Positions 35,126 to 44,600 of a stretch of 64,000 bases of DNA are shown piece by piece. Every line of letters begins with the position of its first letter. Within the stretch, counting starts at the first letter, position 1. The notes under the pieces are model-generated. The model saw only the letters and a program-made list of their open reading frames with translations. It had not been told where the DNA came from and ran no database searches. Location: contig CAZYEX010000003.1 in assembly GCA_964646605.1 (NCBI GenBank), positions 8,920 through 72,919 on the forward strand, read 5' to 3'. Origin of the DNA: SBAX01 sp964646605. GTDB taxonomy: Bacteria > Planctomycetota > Phycisphaerae > UBA1845. The position numbers and the translations under genes were made by a program.

Positions 35126-35887
35126 ATGCGAACCAAATTGATCGCCGGCAACTGGAAGATGCACAAAACGCTCGCCGAGGCCCGGGAGTTGACGGCCGCG
35201 GTCCGCGCGGCGTTGGAGGCGATGCCCGGCGCGGAGGGCGTCGAAGTGCTGATGTGTCCCCCCGTCCAGCTTCTGTTCCCCATGGCCAAGGCCCTGGCCG
35301 GCTCGCCGATCAGGCTCGGAGCGCAGAACGCCCATTACGAATCGCACGGGGCCTTCACCGGTGAAGTCTCCGTACCCATGCTCAAGGAGACCGGCTGCAC
35401 GCACGTCATCATCGGACACAGCGAAAGACGACATCTTTTCCACGAGGACAACCCGCTCTTGGCCAAGAAAGTCCGAGCCGTCGTCCACGCCGGGCTTACC
35501 GTGATCTATTGCATCGGCGAGACCCTCGAAGAGCGCGATCGAAGTCAAACCAACGCCGTTCTTCAGCGCCAGATCGCCGAGGTCCTCGGCCCCGACGTAC
35601 CCCCCGACCGGCTGGTGATCGCCTACGAACCGGTCTGGGCCATCGGGACCGGCAAGACCGCGACTCCCCAACAGGCCCAGGACGCCCACGCCTTCATCCG
35701 CACGCGCCTGGCCGCGGTGTACGGACCCCCCACCGCCGACCCAATCCGCATCCTCTACGGCGGAAGCGTAAAACCGGGCAACGCCGCCGAACTCCTCGCC
35801 CAATCGGACCTCGACGGCGCCCTGGTCGGCGGCGCCTGCCTCGCCGTGGCGGACTTTCTGGCCATTATCCAAGCCGCAATTCGCTAG
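35126..35887 (+). CDS. tpiA: Triosephosphate isomerase
   Basis: The 253-residue enzyme interconverts dihydroxyacetone phosphate and glyceraldehyde 3-phosphate. It has RTKLIAGNWKMHKT at the N-terminus (catalytic Lys), IIGHSERRHLF (catalytic His), YEPVWAIGTGKTATPQQ (catalytic Glu and loop 6) and ILYGGSVKPGNA (phosphate loop). ATG 35126 directly precedes the family's conserved start. secG follows, the gene order common in many bacteria. Confidence 0.97.
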   Translation: MRTKLIAGNWKMHKTLAEARELTAAVRAALEAMPGAEGVEVLMCPPVQLLFPMAKALAGSPIRLGAQNAHYESHGAFTGEVSVPMLKETGCTHVIIGHSERRHLFHEDNPLLAKKVRAVVHAGLTVIYCIGETLEERDRSQTNAVLQRQIAEVLGPDVPPDRLVIAYEPVWAIGTGKTATPQQAQDAHAFIRTRLAAVYGPPTADPIRILYGGSVKPGNAAELLAQSDLDGALVGGACLAVADFLAIIQAAIR

Positions 35888-36001
35888 CCCACCGGCCCCG
35901 CGGCGGGGGTTTGGCAGCCGAAGACCGATCGGCTATCATGGCCCTTGTGAGTTGGTCTACGTTGGGGTTTACGGACCTCCTGAACCGCTAGGGATGTGAA
36001 C

Positions 36002-36526
36002 ATGTTGGCAGACCTAACCTGGGGCCAGTGGTCGCTGGCCTGGCTTATTGCGTTCGTTTGTTTCCTGTTGGTCGTCGTGATCCTTCTCCAAAAAGGACGT
36101 GGTGGCGGGCTGGCGGGGGCGTTCGGAGGCGCGGGAGGCACCAGCGCCTTCGGAGCCAAGACCGGCGACGTCTTCACCTGGATCACCGTGATCGTCGCTT
36201 CGGTGTTTGTGCTGCTGACGGTCGTAGCCAACTTCGCCTTCGACGAAAGCGCCAAGCCCAAAGTCGAAGCCGTCGCGGAACCGGCCTCCCCTGACGTGCC
36301 GTTCGAACTGATCCCCTCCACGACGCCGCCCGGTCGACCGGTCCCCTTCAGGGTGGGAATCGATCCTGTGACTGGCGAGCAAGGGATCACGATCATTCCG
36401 TCGCCGCCGCCGTCGGGCGCCACGACGACAACGGCGCCGCCGCCTGCGGATAAACCCGCGAGCCCGCCTGCCGCGGAGCCGCCCCCGGCTGCGGAACCCA
36501 AGAAGGAAGATCGCCCGAATCCATGA
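36002..36526 (+). CDS. secG: Protein translocase subunit SecG
   Basis: The 174-residue protein has the two SecG helices, WSLAWLIAFVCFLLVVVILL and WITVIVASVFVLLTVVANFA, around QKGRGGGLAGAFGGAGGTSA. ATG 36002 has AGGGA eight bases upstream. The C-terminal ~90 residues are a Pro/Ala/Lys-rich tail not found in short SecG proteins. It stabilises SecYE during SecA-driven export and its stop overlaps the yicC start as ATGA. Confidence 0.93.
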   Translation: MLADLTWGQWSLAWLIAFVCFLLVVVILLQKGRGGGLAGAFGGAGGTSAFGAKTGDVFTWITVIVASVFVLLTVVANFAFDESAKPKVEAVAEPASPDVPFELIPSTTPPGRPVPFRVGIDPVTGEQGITIIPSPPPSGATTTTAPPPADKPASPPAAEPPPAAEPKKEDRPNP

Positions 36527-37404
36527 TTCTCTCGATGACCGGATACGGGTCGGCCCGGCACGCCGAAAACGGCGTGTGCCACGACCTGGAAGTCCGTAGC
36601 GTCAACAACCGGTATTTGAAGCTCTCCATCAAGCTCCCCGACCCCTTGCAGTTTGCGGAGAGCGAGGTTGATAAACTCCTACGGCAACGACTCGCCCGCG
36701 GCAGCGTGACCTACACCCTGCGAGTTCGGGGTGACGCGACGGCTGCTCCGCCGGTGGACATGGCCATGTTGCAACAGTACGTAAACGTTCTTTCCACGGT
36801 CCGACTTCCCTCGGGTGTATCCGCGGTGATCGACCTAGCGGCCATCGCCGCCCTCCCGGGGGTGACTGAACCTCTGAACCTGGACGAGGAAGCGCGGCGA
36901 AAGCAGTTGACGGTGATAGCCGGCCTCACGCAGCGAGGTTTGGATGCCTTGGTCGCCATGCGCCGCGAGGAGGGGAAAACCCTCGGCACGGACCTGAACA
37001 ACGGTTGCGCGGCCATGCGTGTGCGGCTGGCCTCCATCGCCGAACGCGCTCCCAAGGTGCTCGATGAATACCGCGATCGCCTGCAAACCCGGGTGCGAAC
37101 GCTCATGCAGTCCGGCGGATTCGAGCTGGAACACGACGCCTTGGCCCGCGAGGTCGCACTCTTCGCCGAGCGCTGCGATATCAGCGAGGAGATCAACCGC
37201 CTCACCTCGCACCTGGATCAGTTTGCCGAGCTGTGCGAACGCGGCGAGCAGGTGGGGCGAACCATGGACTTTTTGGCCCAGGAGATGCTCCGCGAGGCCA
37301 ACACCATCGGTTCCAAGAGCAACGACGCCACCATCGCCCGCAACGTCGTCGAGCTCAAGGGGCTGATTGATCGACTAAAAGAACAGGTGCAGAACGTGGA
37401 GTGA
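36523..37404 (+). CDS. yicC: YicC-family endoribonuclease
   Basis: The 293-residue protein starts MILSMTGYGSARH and has the N-terminal YicC block (DLEVRSVNNRYLKLSIKLPD) and the C-terminal DUF1732 block (ERCDISEEINRLTSHLDQF, MDFLAQEMLREANTIGSKS, VELKGLIDRLKEQVQNVE). YicC proteins cut RNA and affect small-RNA stability in E. coli. ATG 36523 overlaps the secG stop. gmk follows immediately (TGA then ATG), a gene order kept in many bacteria. Confidence 0.95.
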   Translation: MILSMTGYGSARHAENGVCHDLEVRSVNNRYLKLSIKLPDPLQFAESEVDKLLRQRLARGSVTYTLRVRGDATAAPPVDMAMLQQYVNVLSTVRLPSGVSAVIDLAAIAALPGVTEPLNLDEEARRKQLTVIAGLTQRGLDALVAMRREEGKTLGTDLNNGCAAMRVRLASIAERAPKVLDEYRDRLQTRVRTLMQSGGFELEHDALAREVALFAERCDISEEINRLTSHLDQFAELCERGEQVGRTMDFLAQEMLREANTIGSKSNDATIARNVVELKGLIDRLKEQVQNVE

Positions 37405-37434
37405 ATGCCGAATGAGGAATGCGGAATGCGGAAT
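37402..37434. repeat. GGAATGC word repeat at the start of gmk
   Basis: GAATGCCGAATGAGGAATGC is followed by GGAATGCGGAATGA: four imperfect copies of a 7-8-base word. It covers the yicC stop and the first codons of gmk. The word style matches the repeats flanking the oxoprolinase gene, but only one orientation is present here. Confidence 0.7.
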
Positions 37435-38025
37435 GAAACACCTTCCTCGGCTTCACGAGGGTGCTTGATCGTGATCAGCGGGCCTTCGGGGGCGGGGAAG
37501 ACCTCGATCTGCAAGGCCCTGATGGAGCAGTTGCCGGGCGCCGTGTGGAGCGTGTCGGTAACCACTCGCCCGCCGCGGTCGGGTGAAGTGGACGGGCAGA
37601 GCTACCGCTTCGTGACGGCGGTGGAGTTTGAACGCATGCGGACCGCCGGGGAGCTGTTGGAGAGCGCCGAATACGTCGGGCATCGCTACGGCACTCCACG
37701 CCAACCCGTCGAGGCGGCGCTGGCTGCGGGAAAGAACATGGTGATGGAAATCGACGTACAAGGGGGTATGCAGGTCGCGGCCAAAATGCCCGAGTCCGTT
37801 CGCATTTTCGTCCTTCCCCCCAACACGGAATCGCTCCGTGCCCGTTTGGAGGGACGCAAAACCGAGGCCGCCGAACAACTGAGCAAACGCCTGGCCGAGG
37901 CCGACGGCGAAATCGCCACCGCCCGCGACAGCGGAGGCTATCCCCATTTTGTGGTGAACGACGTTCTCGACGCCACGGTCGAACAAGTGAAACGCATAAT
38001 CGAACAGGAGCGAGCACGACCATGA
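37405..38025 (+). CDS. gmk: Guanylate kinase
   Basis: The 206-residue enzyme phosphorylates GMP to GDP. The P-loop is LIVISGPSGAGKTSICKAL, followed by SVTTRPPRSGEVDGQSYRFV, EYVGHRYGTPRQPVEAAL and the lid region EGRKTEAAEQLSKRLAEAD. The first ~20 residues (MPNEECGMRNETPSSASRG) are encoded by the word repeat and are not part of the fold; ATG 37426 is an alternative start. Its stop overlaps the rpoZ start as ATGA. Confidence 0.96.
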   Translation: MPNEECGMRNETPSSASRGCLIVISGPSGAGKTSICKALMEQLPGAVWSVSVTTRPPRSGEVDGQSYRFVTAVEFERMRTAGELLESAEYVGHRYGTPRQPVEAALAAGKNMVMEIDVQGGMQVAAKMPESVRIFVLPPNTESLRARLEGRKTEAAEQLSKRLAEADGEIATARDSGGYPHFVVNDVLDATVEQVKRIIEQERARP

Positions 38026-38246
38026 TCGAAGCTTTGCGACATGACCATCTCATCGAAAAAGCGGGCGGACGATTCAAGCTCACCGTGCTGATTCAACGCC
38101 GCTGGCTGCAACTTTTACAGGGCGCGCGTCCCATGGTCGAACCCAAGGGTCTGACCGAAATGGAGGTCGTGATCCGAGAGATCCTGGAAGGCAAGATCGA
38201 CTTCGACATGCCCGCGGAGGTCGCCAACGACGAGCCGTCAACGTAG
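38022..38246 (+). CDS. rpoZ: RNA polymerase omega subunit
   Basis: The 74-residue protein has the omega pattern: LIEKAGGRFKLTVLIQRRW near the N-terminus, then GARPMVEPKGLTEMEVVIRE and ILEGKIDFDM. It helps RNA polymerase assembly. ATG 38022 overlaps the gmk stop. The order gmk-rpoZ-coa is widely conserved. Confidence 0.9.
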   Translation: MIEALRHDHLIEKAGGRFKLTVLIQRRWLQLLQGARPMVEPKGLTEMEVVIREILEGKIDFDMPAEVANDEPST

Positions 38247-38282
38247 CGCTCGCCGCGCCGTCCGGTCACGGAACCCAATAAC

Positions 38283-38867
38283 GTGTCTGCAACCGATCTA
38301 GCGGGATACGAGGTCCTCGTCGGGGTCTGCGGCGGCATCTCCGCCTACAAGGTCGCCGATGTGGTCTCCAAGCTGGTGCAGCGCGGCGCCGGAGTCACCG
38401 TGGCGATGACCGCAGCGGCCCGGCGATTCGTCCAACCCCTCACCTTTCAGGCCCTCTCCGGACGCGACGTCCTGGTGGACCTCTGGGATTCGGAAAAGTC
38501 CGGCGACGTGCAGCACATCGCCTTGACCGGCGCCGCGGACGGCGTGCTGATCGCCCCGGCTACGGCCAACATCATCGGCAAGATCGCCTCGGGCATCGCC
38601 GACGAACTGGTGACAACGCTTGTCATCAGCGCCGCCTCTCCCGTCATCCTCGCCCCGGCCATGAACGACCGCATGTGGGCCAACGCAATCGTGCAGGAAA
38701 ACGTCGCCAAGCTCACTCGCCTCGGTTACGCTTTCGTCGGACCCGCCGAGGGCTGGCTGGCCTGCCGCAGCGTAGGTCCAGGCCGAATGGCCGAACCCAC
38801 GGAAATCCTCGATCGCCTCGTCGAGCAGCTCCGCGCCAAACCCCCTAAGCGAACCGCAACCCCGTAG
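38283..38867 (+). CDS. coaC: Phosphopantothenoylcysteine decarboxylase (CoaC domain only)
   Basis: The 194-residue flavoprotein performs the decarboxylation step of coenzyme A synthesis. It starts at GTG 38283. Motifs are VGVCGGISAYKVADVVSKL, VAMTAAARRFVQPLTFQ, PAMNDRMW, and GWLACRSVGPGRMAEP near the end. The CoaB ligase domain of the usual ~400-residue CoaBC is absent, so either CoaB is a separate gene elsewhere or it was lost. The stop TAG lies within a palindromic repeat, which makes truncation by the repeat conceivable. The ending is nevertheless at the natural domain boundary, so a stand-alone CoaC is the simpler reading. Confidence 0.9.
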   Translation: MSATDLAGYEVLVGVCGGISAYKVADVVSKLVQRGAGVTVAMTAAARRFVQPLTFQALSGRDVLVDLWDSEKSGDVQHIALTGAADGVLIAPATANIIGKIASGIADELVTTLVISAASPVILAPAMNDRMWANAIVQENVAKLTRLGYAFVGPAEGWLACRSVGPGRMAEPTEILDRLVEQLRAKPPKRTATP

Positions 38868-38890
38868 CGCCGCCGCTTGTGCGCGGCGCT
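38864..38890. repeat. Related palindrome at the coaC stop
   Basis: Arms AGCGCCGC (38866-38873) and GCGGCGCT (38883-38890) flank CGCTTGTGC. The GTAG lead-in and CTTGT centre match the other copies, while the arms differ but remain perfectly paired. The TAG at 38865-38867 is the coaC stop. It may also act as a transcription end, though no T tract follows. Confidence 0.7.
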
Positions 38891-38923
38891 CAACCGCACT
38901 CCGTGCTTCGCCCGGGGCGGCCT

Positions 38924-40039
38924 TCATGCCGAACTTCTGCTGGCTTCGCGCCGCGCCGCGGTCAGATCAGGAATGAACGACGAGGTAGTGACGGTCGCGA
39001 GAACTTCGTCCCGATGGGCCTGGGCAACGGCGGAGCGTGCCGGGCGCGGGGCCGCCGCAAGGTGTTCGTCGAAGAACGCCGCCAGACGCCGTCCGTACAA
39101 CACGGGTAGCATCATGACGCTTTGGTTGTGGGTAGCCCCGGGGACGATCCACAACGACTTGGGCCCCCGAGCCAGATCGAACAAGTCCTGCGATTGAGCC
39201 ACGGGGATGTAGCTGTCTTTTTCACCATGAATCAGGAAGATCGGCGTCCGACCCACACGCACCATGGCCTTGCGTACCGAAGGGAACCGGCAACCCGAAC
39301 GCCGGGCGCACTCCCGAAACAACATCCAACGCAGGAAACGCCAGACCATCGGCGGGTGATTCTCGGCCACCACGCGGATGCGCGCGAACGCATTGGCGAA
39401 CCGACGCATGAAGTACTCCAGCGTCGTTTCGCTGAACGCACCGTCGGTGACAATCGCCCGAACATCCTCGATGCCCGCCGCGGCCAGGATCGCCGCCCCC
39501 CCGCCTCGCGACACGCCGAACACGCCGATCTCCCGTGGACGGTCGTGCAGCTCCAGATACGAACCAATGGACGCCATCGCCCCGAGCATATCGGCGCGCT
39601 CGCGATCGCTCGGCCATTGCCGCGGACGATAGCCCTCCTCCGGCTGCGACCCGCCGTGGTTGCGAAAATCAAACGCAAACACGTCGTAACCGGCCTCGAG
39701 CAAACCACGGCAATACCGAGCACAACTACTCCGATCGCTGCCGAACTCATGGGCGAAGACAATCATCCCCGCCGGCCGCTCGCGGGCTTGGTCACCCGAG
39801 AGGATCACGCCTTCAAGGCGGTGCCCGTCCGCGGCCCGGAACGTCACCTCCTCCCCCGCCGGGCGCGAGGCGTCGCTCCCGTTCTCATGGTTCGGGGCCA
39901 GATCATCCAGAATGTTCATCATGATGCGGATGTACTTGCGGAGGATCAACGCCGGGTAGATCAGCAACAACCCAACCAGCACAACGGCCAAGAGGACCCA
40001 TCCGCTGGTCAACGCCGGCGACGGCAGCGAAATACCCAT
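38924..40039 (-). CDS. Membrane-anchored alpha/beta hydrolase
   Basis: The protein of about 371 residues has an N-terminal membrane segment (WVLLAVVLVGLLLIYPALI) and an alpha/beta-hydrolase domain with catalytic Ser in VFGVSRGGGAA, Asp in IHGEKDSYIP and His in VPGATHNQS. MIVFAHEFGSDRSSC holds the oxyanion region. ATG 40039 is preferred; ATG 40090 would add 17 residues, and neither has a strong ribosome binding site. Substrate unknown. It converges with coaC. Confidence 0.85.
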   Translation of the reverse strand: MGISLPSPALTSGWVLLAVVLVGLLLIYPALILRKYIRIMMNILDDLAPNHENGSDASRPAGEEVTFRAADGHRLEGVILSGDQARERPAGMIVFAHEFGSDRSSCARYCRGLLEAGYDVFAFDFRNHGGSQPEEGYRPRQWPSDRERADMLGAMASIGSYLELHDRPREIGVFGVSRGGGAAILAAAGIEDVRAIVTDGAFSETTLEYFMRRFANAFARIRVVAENHPPMVWRFLRWMLFRECARRSGCRFPSVRKAMVRVGRTPIFLIHGEKDSYIPVAQSQDLFDLARGPKSLWIVPGATHNQSVMMLPVLYGRRLAAFFDEHLAAAPRPARSAVAQAHRDEVLATVTTSSFIPDLTAARREASRSSA

Positions 40040-40307
40040 GACCTGACTCGACAACGAAGATCCCACCGTCGTAGCAAGACCGGGCCTCATCGCCCAAGCA
40101 TCCGCGGGAACGGTCCCGCGATCCTGACGGGCAAGCCCTCCCGCATGCCGGTCCCGCGCCTCCCCCGCAGAGCGTTGTTTACCGATCGTCCGCCGGCGGT
40201 TCAAGTCTTTAGCACCGCCCGCCACGAGTTCTGACACCATCAAGCCGGGTAAGGTTACATTCGGTTTCGGTTTTTTTTCGACACGACGTGCGGATCGCCC
40301 TGTGAGT
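40040..40307. other. Intergenic region with a T-rich tract
   Basis: This lies between two leftward genes. It holds a GGTTTTTTTTCG tract near 40268-40279 (A-rich on the coding strand) and no gene. The hydrolase promoter is probably here. Confidence 0.3.
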
Positions 40308-41264
40308 TCACGGGGTCCAGGCAGGATAGAGCGGTTTTTTACCTTGCAGGACGCGGATTACGTCGTCCACCACGTCGTTCATCCGCGCAAGTCCGCCAGT
40401 GCTCCGGGCGGCAATGTGCGGCGTAAAAAGCGTGTTGGGGGCCGATAGCAGCGGATGGTCCACAGGGGGAGGCTCGGGGTCGAACACGTCCAACGCCGCC
40501 CCACCCAGGCGACCCTCGACCAGAGCCTTCGCCAACGCGACCTGATCGACCACTCCTCCGCGGGCCGTGTTGATGAGAAAGGCCCCGGGCCTGAACTTGG
40601 CCAGCGCCGCCCCATCGACCATCTCCCGCGTCGTCTCATCCAGGGGCACGTGGAGGCTGACCACGTCCGCCGCTCGGTAGACTTCGTCCTTGCTCAGCGG
40701 CATCGCCGCCACGTCGAGCCAACCGGGCGACACGACATCGTTGTAGACCACCTTCATGTGAAAGCCGTGGCGACAGCGCCGCGCCACAGCCTGGCCGATC
40801 CGCCCCATGCCGATGATCCCCAGAGTGAGTTCGCCAAGCTCCCCGGCCACCGCCCGTTCCCGAGCCTCGTAGAATCGACCCTCGCGCACCCCCGCATCGC
40901 CCGCGCGCAGCCCGCGCACCAATGCGATGAGCAAACCAACGGTGAGGTCTGCCGCCGCGTCCGTCGCCGCCCCGGGCGTGTACACCACCACCACCCCGCG
41001 TTCTTGGGCCGCCGCGAGGTCGATGTTGTCCAACCCCACCCCTCCCCGCCCGATGACGCGAAGTCGCCGCGCGGATTCGATCACCTTCCGCGTCACCACG
41101 GCCCGCGTGCGGACCAGCAGCGCCTCGCACTCCGCGACGGCTTCGCACAGACGGGTCTCGTCCCAAGACTCGAGGATCACCACCTCGCCGATCGCCCGCA
41201 GTTTCCCAACTGCCCCGGCTTCAAACGGCTCAGCCAACACCAGGCGCATCGTCGTCGCAGTCAT
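40308..41264 (-). CDS. 2-hydroxyacid dehydrogenase, D-3-phosphoglycerate dehydrogenase-like
   Basis: The protein of about 318 residues is an NAD-dependent D-2-hydroxyacid dehydrogenase. The NAD-binding motif is TLGIIGMGRIGQAVA; the catalytic Arg is in NTARGGVVDQVAL, the Glu in DVFDPEPPP and the His in FTPHIAARSTGG. GRGGVGLDNIDLAAA matches phosphoglycerate dehydrogenase. It lacks the C-terminal ACT domain of serine-controlled enzymes, so glyoxylate/hydroxypyruvate-type reductases are also possible. ATG 41264 sits close to a GGGAGG; ATGs at 41276 and 41249 are alternatives. Confidence 0.85.
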   Translation of the reverse strand: MTATTMRLVLAEPFEAGAVGKLRAIGEVVILESWDETRLCEAVAECEALLVRTRAVVTRKVIESARRLRVIGRGGVGLDNIDLAAAQERGVVVVYTPGAATDAAADLTVGLLIALVRGLRAGDAGVREGRFYEARERAVAGELGELTLGIIGMGRIGQAVARRCRHGFHMKVVYNDVVSPGWLDVAAMPLSKDEVYRAADVVSLHVPLDETTREMVDGAALAKFRPGAFLINTARGGVVDQVALAKALVEGRLGGAALDVFDPEPPPVDHPLLSAPNTLFTPHIAARSTGGLARMNDVVDDVIRVLQGKKPLYPAWTP

Positions 41265-41552
41265 GACCTCCCCCATGCTCTACGCTCGACTCAAAGCCGT
41301 CCAGCGGCAGGGTCGATGCGTCCGCGCCCAATACTACCTCCAGTCACTCGCGGACGTACCCGTACCCGGAACGTCGCCGAACCTTCGAGACTCGGATCCC
41401 GGAAACGCCTCCCGACCACAGTGTAAAACCGATGTAACCGGCGGTTGGGTTCGGGAGCGTGACGGCGGGACGTAGCTGGGGACTCCGTCGGGTGACTCGC
41501 TTGACCGCCGTAAAGACAAGCACGTACGAACGGAAAGTGGAGCGATTCAGAC

Positions 41553-41625
<73 letters not shown>

Positions 41626-41694
41626 TCGGAAACGGAGCATTGCAACCGAAGAGGCCGGCGCGGTCAAGTCGGGTTGAGAAACGAAGCGGCCGGC

Positions 41695-44600
41695 CTAGCG
41701 GGCCGGCGTAAACCGGCCCGCGGGAACGAATCGCGTGTTGTACTCGACTTGCCACGCGTCGTCCGACGTCCTTGAGGACGGGTTACCGGACGGCAGCGGG
41801 GCCACAAGATCCCCGTCCACGACGTTGTGGTCGGAATCCTTGTCCCAGCCGACAGAGTAGAAGAAGAGGCTGCGTCGCATCCCGTCGGGAATCGGCGGGA
41901 GCGAGGCGGCGTCGAACTCCAAAGTCAGCGCGTCGCCGGCGTTGAGAATCGCCAGGGCGTCGTCGCGCGAGGTCAACAGAGGAAGCACGTCCCCGTATCG
42001 AGTACACCAACCCTGCAGCGTGGTTCGCCAGGGGGGCGAATCCGACACGCGGGCATGGTCCGGGGTGGTCGGATGACCGGGAGCGCGAGATCGGATTTCG
42101 GAGAACCCTCGCCAAATCAGTTGCGCACTTGCCGGCGAAAGTGAATGGATCCGCCGATCGTTCGCCGGCCGCCTTTCGAAGAGGGCGATTCGATCCCATC
42201 GGATTTCGAACGAGGTGGTGAGTCGCAGGCGGCGTGCGTTCGAAGGGAGTTTGCCGGCGAGGTCGCAGAGAATGGTCTTGGTTTTCCCGGCGGGCATACC
42301 CACGACGACGTCCAGGGGCGTCCACTGGTCGGCACTGGTCTCGACGGACAGCGTCGGCGGAAGGATGGTCAGAGCGCGGTTCTGCGACATGGCGATGTTG
42401 GTGCTGGCATCGCCGTATTGCAACCAACCCGTGAGCGCCAGCACCCACGGCTTACCCGCGTCGAGCGCCGCGAAGTCCAATGTCAGCGTCATTGGATGGC
42501 ACATGCCCCGATAGGGTGGTGGGAGCGGCGCTCCCGGTTCGGCGAAAACTCCGTCGATTTCGCGGAGGGCCTCGGTTCTATCCCGACCGTCGTCGCCCAT
42601 CGCGCTGGTGAGAGATCGGCGTGAGCCGAGGGCCCGCACGTCGGACGGCGGAAAGGGCGGGGACATGATCTTGTCAGTCGAATGGACCTCCACGTCCGAT
42701 GGATGATCGACGGCGAGCAGCTTCGCCTCGTCCAGGTACAGAACTTCGCGGAACTCTTCGGTAACCTGTAGCGTGTACCTTCCCGACCGCGAAGAGAATG
42801 ACCCCGAGTCGCCGATCCACGCGATCTCGTCCGGGTCGGCGGGGAGCAGCACGTCACGGGAAAGCGATAGTCCGATCGGTGAGTTGCCCAGAATATCCGT
42901 CACGAAGCGAAACCCCGCCCCATCCCATGCATAAAGGAACGGACAGGAGCCCGTGGCGACGTTCTTCTCCAGAACGGTCAGCGGTTTTGCGGTCGGCACC
43001 ACGTCGATTTGATTGTCCACGACCCCGTTGGTCCAGAGGGTTTGCAAGGCGTCGAGGCGCGAGTGCTTCTCCACGCCGATTTCGACGGGCAACGAATCCA
43101 CGCTGCGGGTTACCCAAAACGGACCTTGGCGAAGCTCGACGTGGGTGCCGAGTCCCGTCGGGTTGGTTTTGACGGTAACCAGCTTCAACTTCAATTGGCG
43201 GTTGGCGTTCCCGCCGTCGTTGCGGAGCCAACGCAAGCCGCCGCCCTCCGCGACCAGCAGCAGATCGCTGTCACCGTCGGTATCCACATCGGCGGCGAGC
43301 ACCTCGCGCATAGGGGCGAAGGTCATCGCGCTCAATCCCAACGTCTCACTCACATTGGTCCAATCTCCTTTTGCGCCGGGATTCCGCCAGACTTGCACGC
43401 CGCCGCCGGGCGGGGCTCGATCAAGGCGCCCGACGACGACGAGGTCCAGGCGGGCGTCGTTGTCGTAGTCCAACCACGCCGCGGCGGTCGGCTCGATGTC
43501 GCGCAGCTCGATCCGCCGCCGGTCTGCCCGTCCTCCATACAGGACCACCGACTGCGAACCCGAAAGGAGCAATACGTCCGCTTGTCCGTCGTTGTCGAGA
43601 TCGTTGGTCAAAATCTGTCGCGCCGCGGGCCACGGTCCGGGCGGCTCTTTCATCGGCGCGAATCGCCCGGCGCGCTGGTTCTCGAATACCCAAGCAGGCT
43701 GATCGCTTCGCGCCACCACAAGATCGACGGCCATGTTGGAATCCAAATCGACGACGGCTACGTCCGATACGCCGCCGGTGGGGGTGATTCCCACCCGCGT
43801 GGTCACGTTCTCGAAGCGTGCATCGCCGTTGTTCTGCCAGAGGGCGATCCCCTCGGAACCGCCCAGAAGTAAATCCAAATCGCCGTCGTGCTCATAATCC
43901 ACCCATCGCGCGTGCCGGGCCTGGATGCCCGAAAGGCCGGCCGCTTCGGTGACGTTGGCGAACACAAGCGGTCCGGTCCGTTTGAGCAAGCAGACGCCGC
44001 CCGGTCCGAGCAACAGGACGTCGTTTTTCGCATGGACCTTCGCGTCGTAGCGTTCTGCGGCGGGAACATCGTTGTGGAAGTCGCCGACGATGCAGGACGT
44101 GTACTTGGCCCCGGCCGGAAGCGAAGTCTCGACGGGCTTGATCTCAAATTTCCCGGACGGCGCGAATTTCATGAGAGCGACGCGGTCCGATTCCACAACA
44201 ACGAATTCGTATCGCCCCTCGTCATCCATTTCGAGTACAGCAACAGCGTCGCCCGTTTCCTCTCCCGCGGCGACGAACCGGACCTCGATGCCAGGCTCCT
44301 GCGGCGAGACGGGCAGGGGCGCGGATTCCGGCTGGGTGTAGACGCAGCGTTCGAGCATTTCCGCGGTGCGCGTTTCGTCGCCGAAGAGCTTGCGCAGTCG
44401 GAGGAACTCCAAGTTGTGTTTCTGAAAACCCGCTTGGTCGCCCGCTTGGCGGGCGAAGTTGGCGAGTTTGTAGTGGGCGCTGCCGTGCTGCGGGTCGAGG
44501 CGGAGCGTCTCCTTCAGTTGTTCGACGGCCTTGTCGGTTCGACCCGCGGTTTGGTACGCCCGAGCCAGTTGATATCGAACCGTGGCCGAGTGCGGGTCCA

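Noticed and set aside
39122..40234. 370-codon rightward frame
   Set aside because: Antisense to the alpha/beta hydrolase with its intact catalytic triad; the product is His/Arg-rich and lacks any domain.
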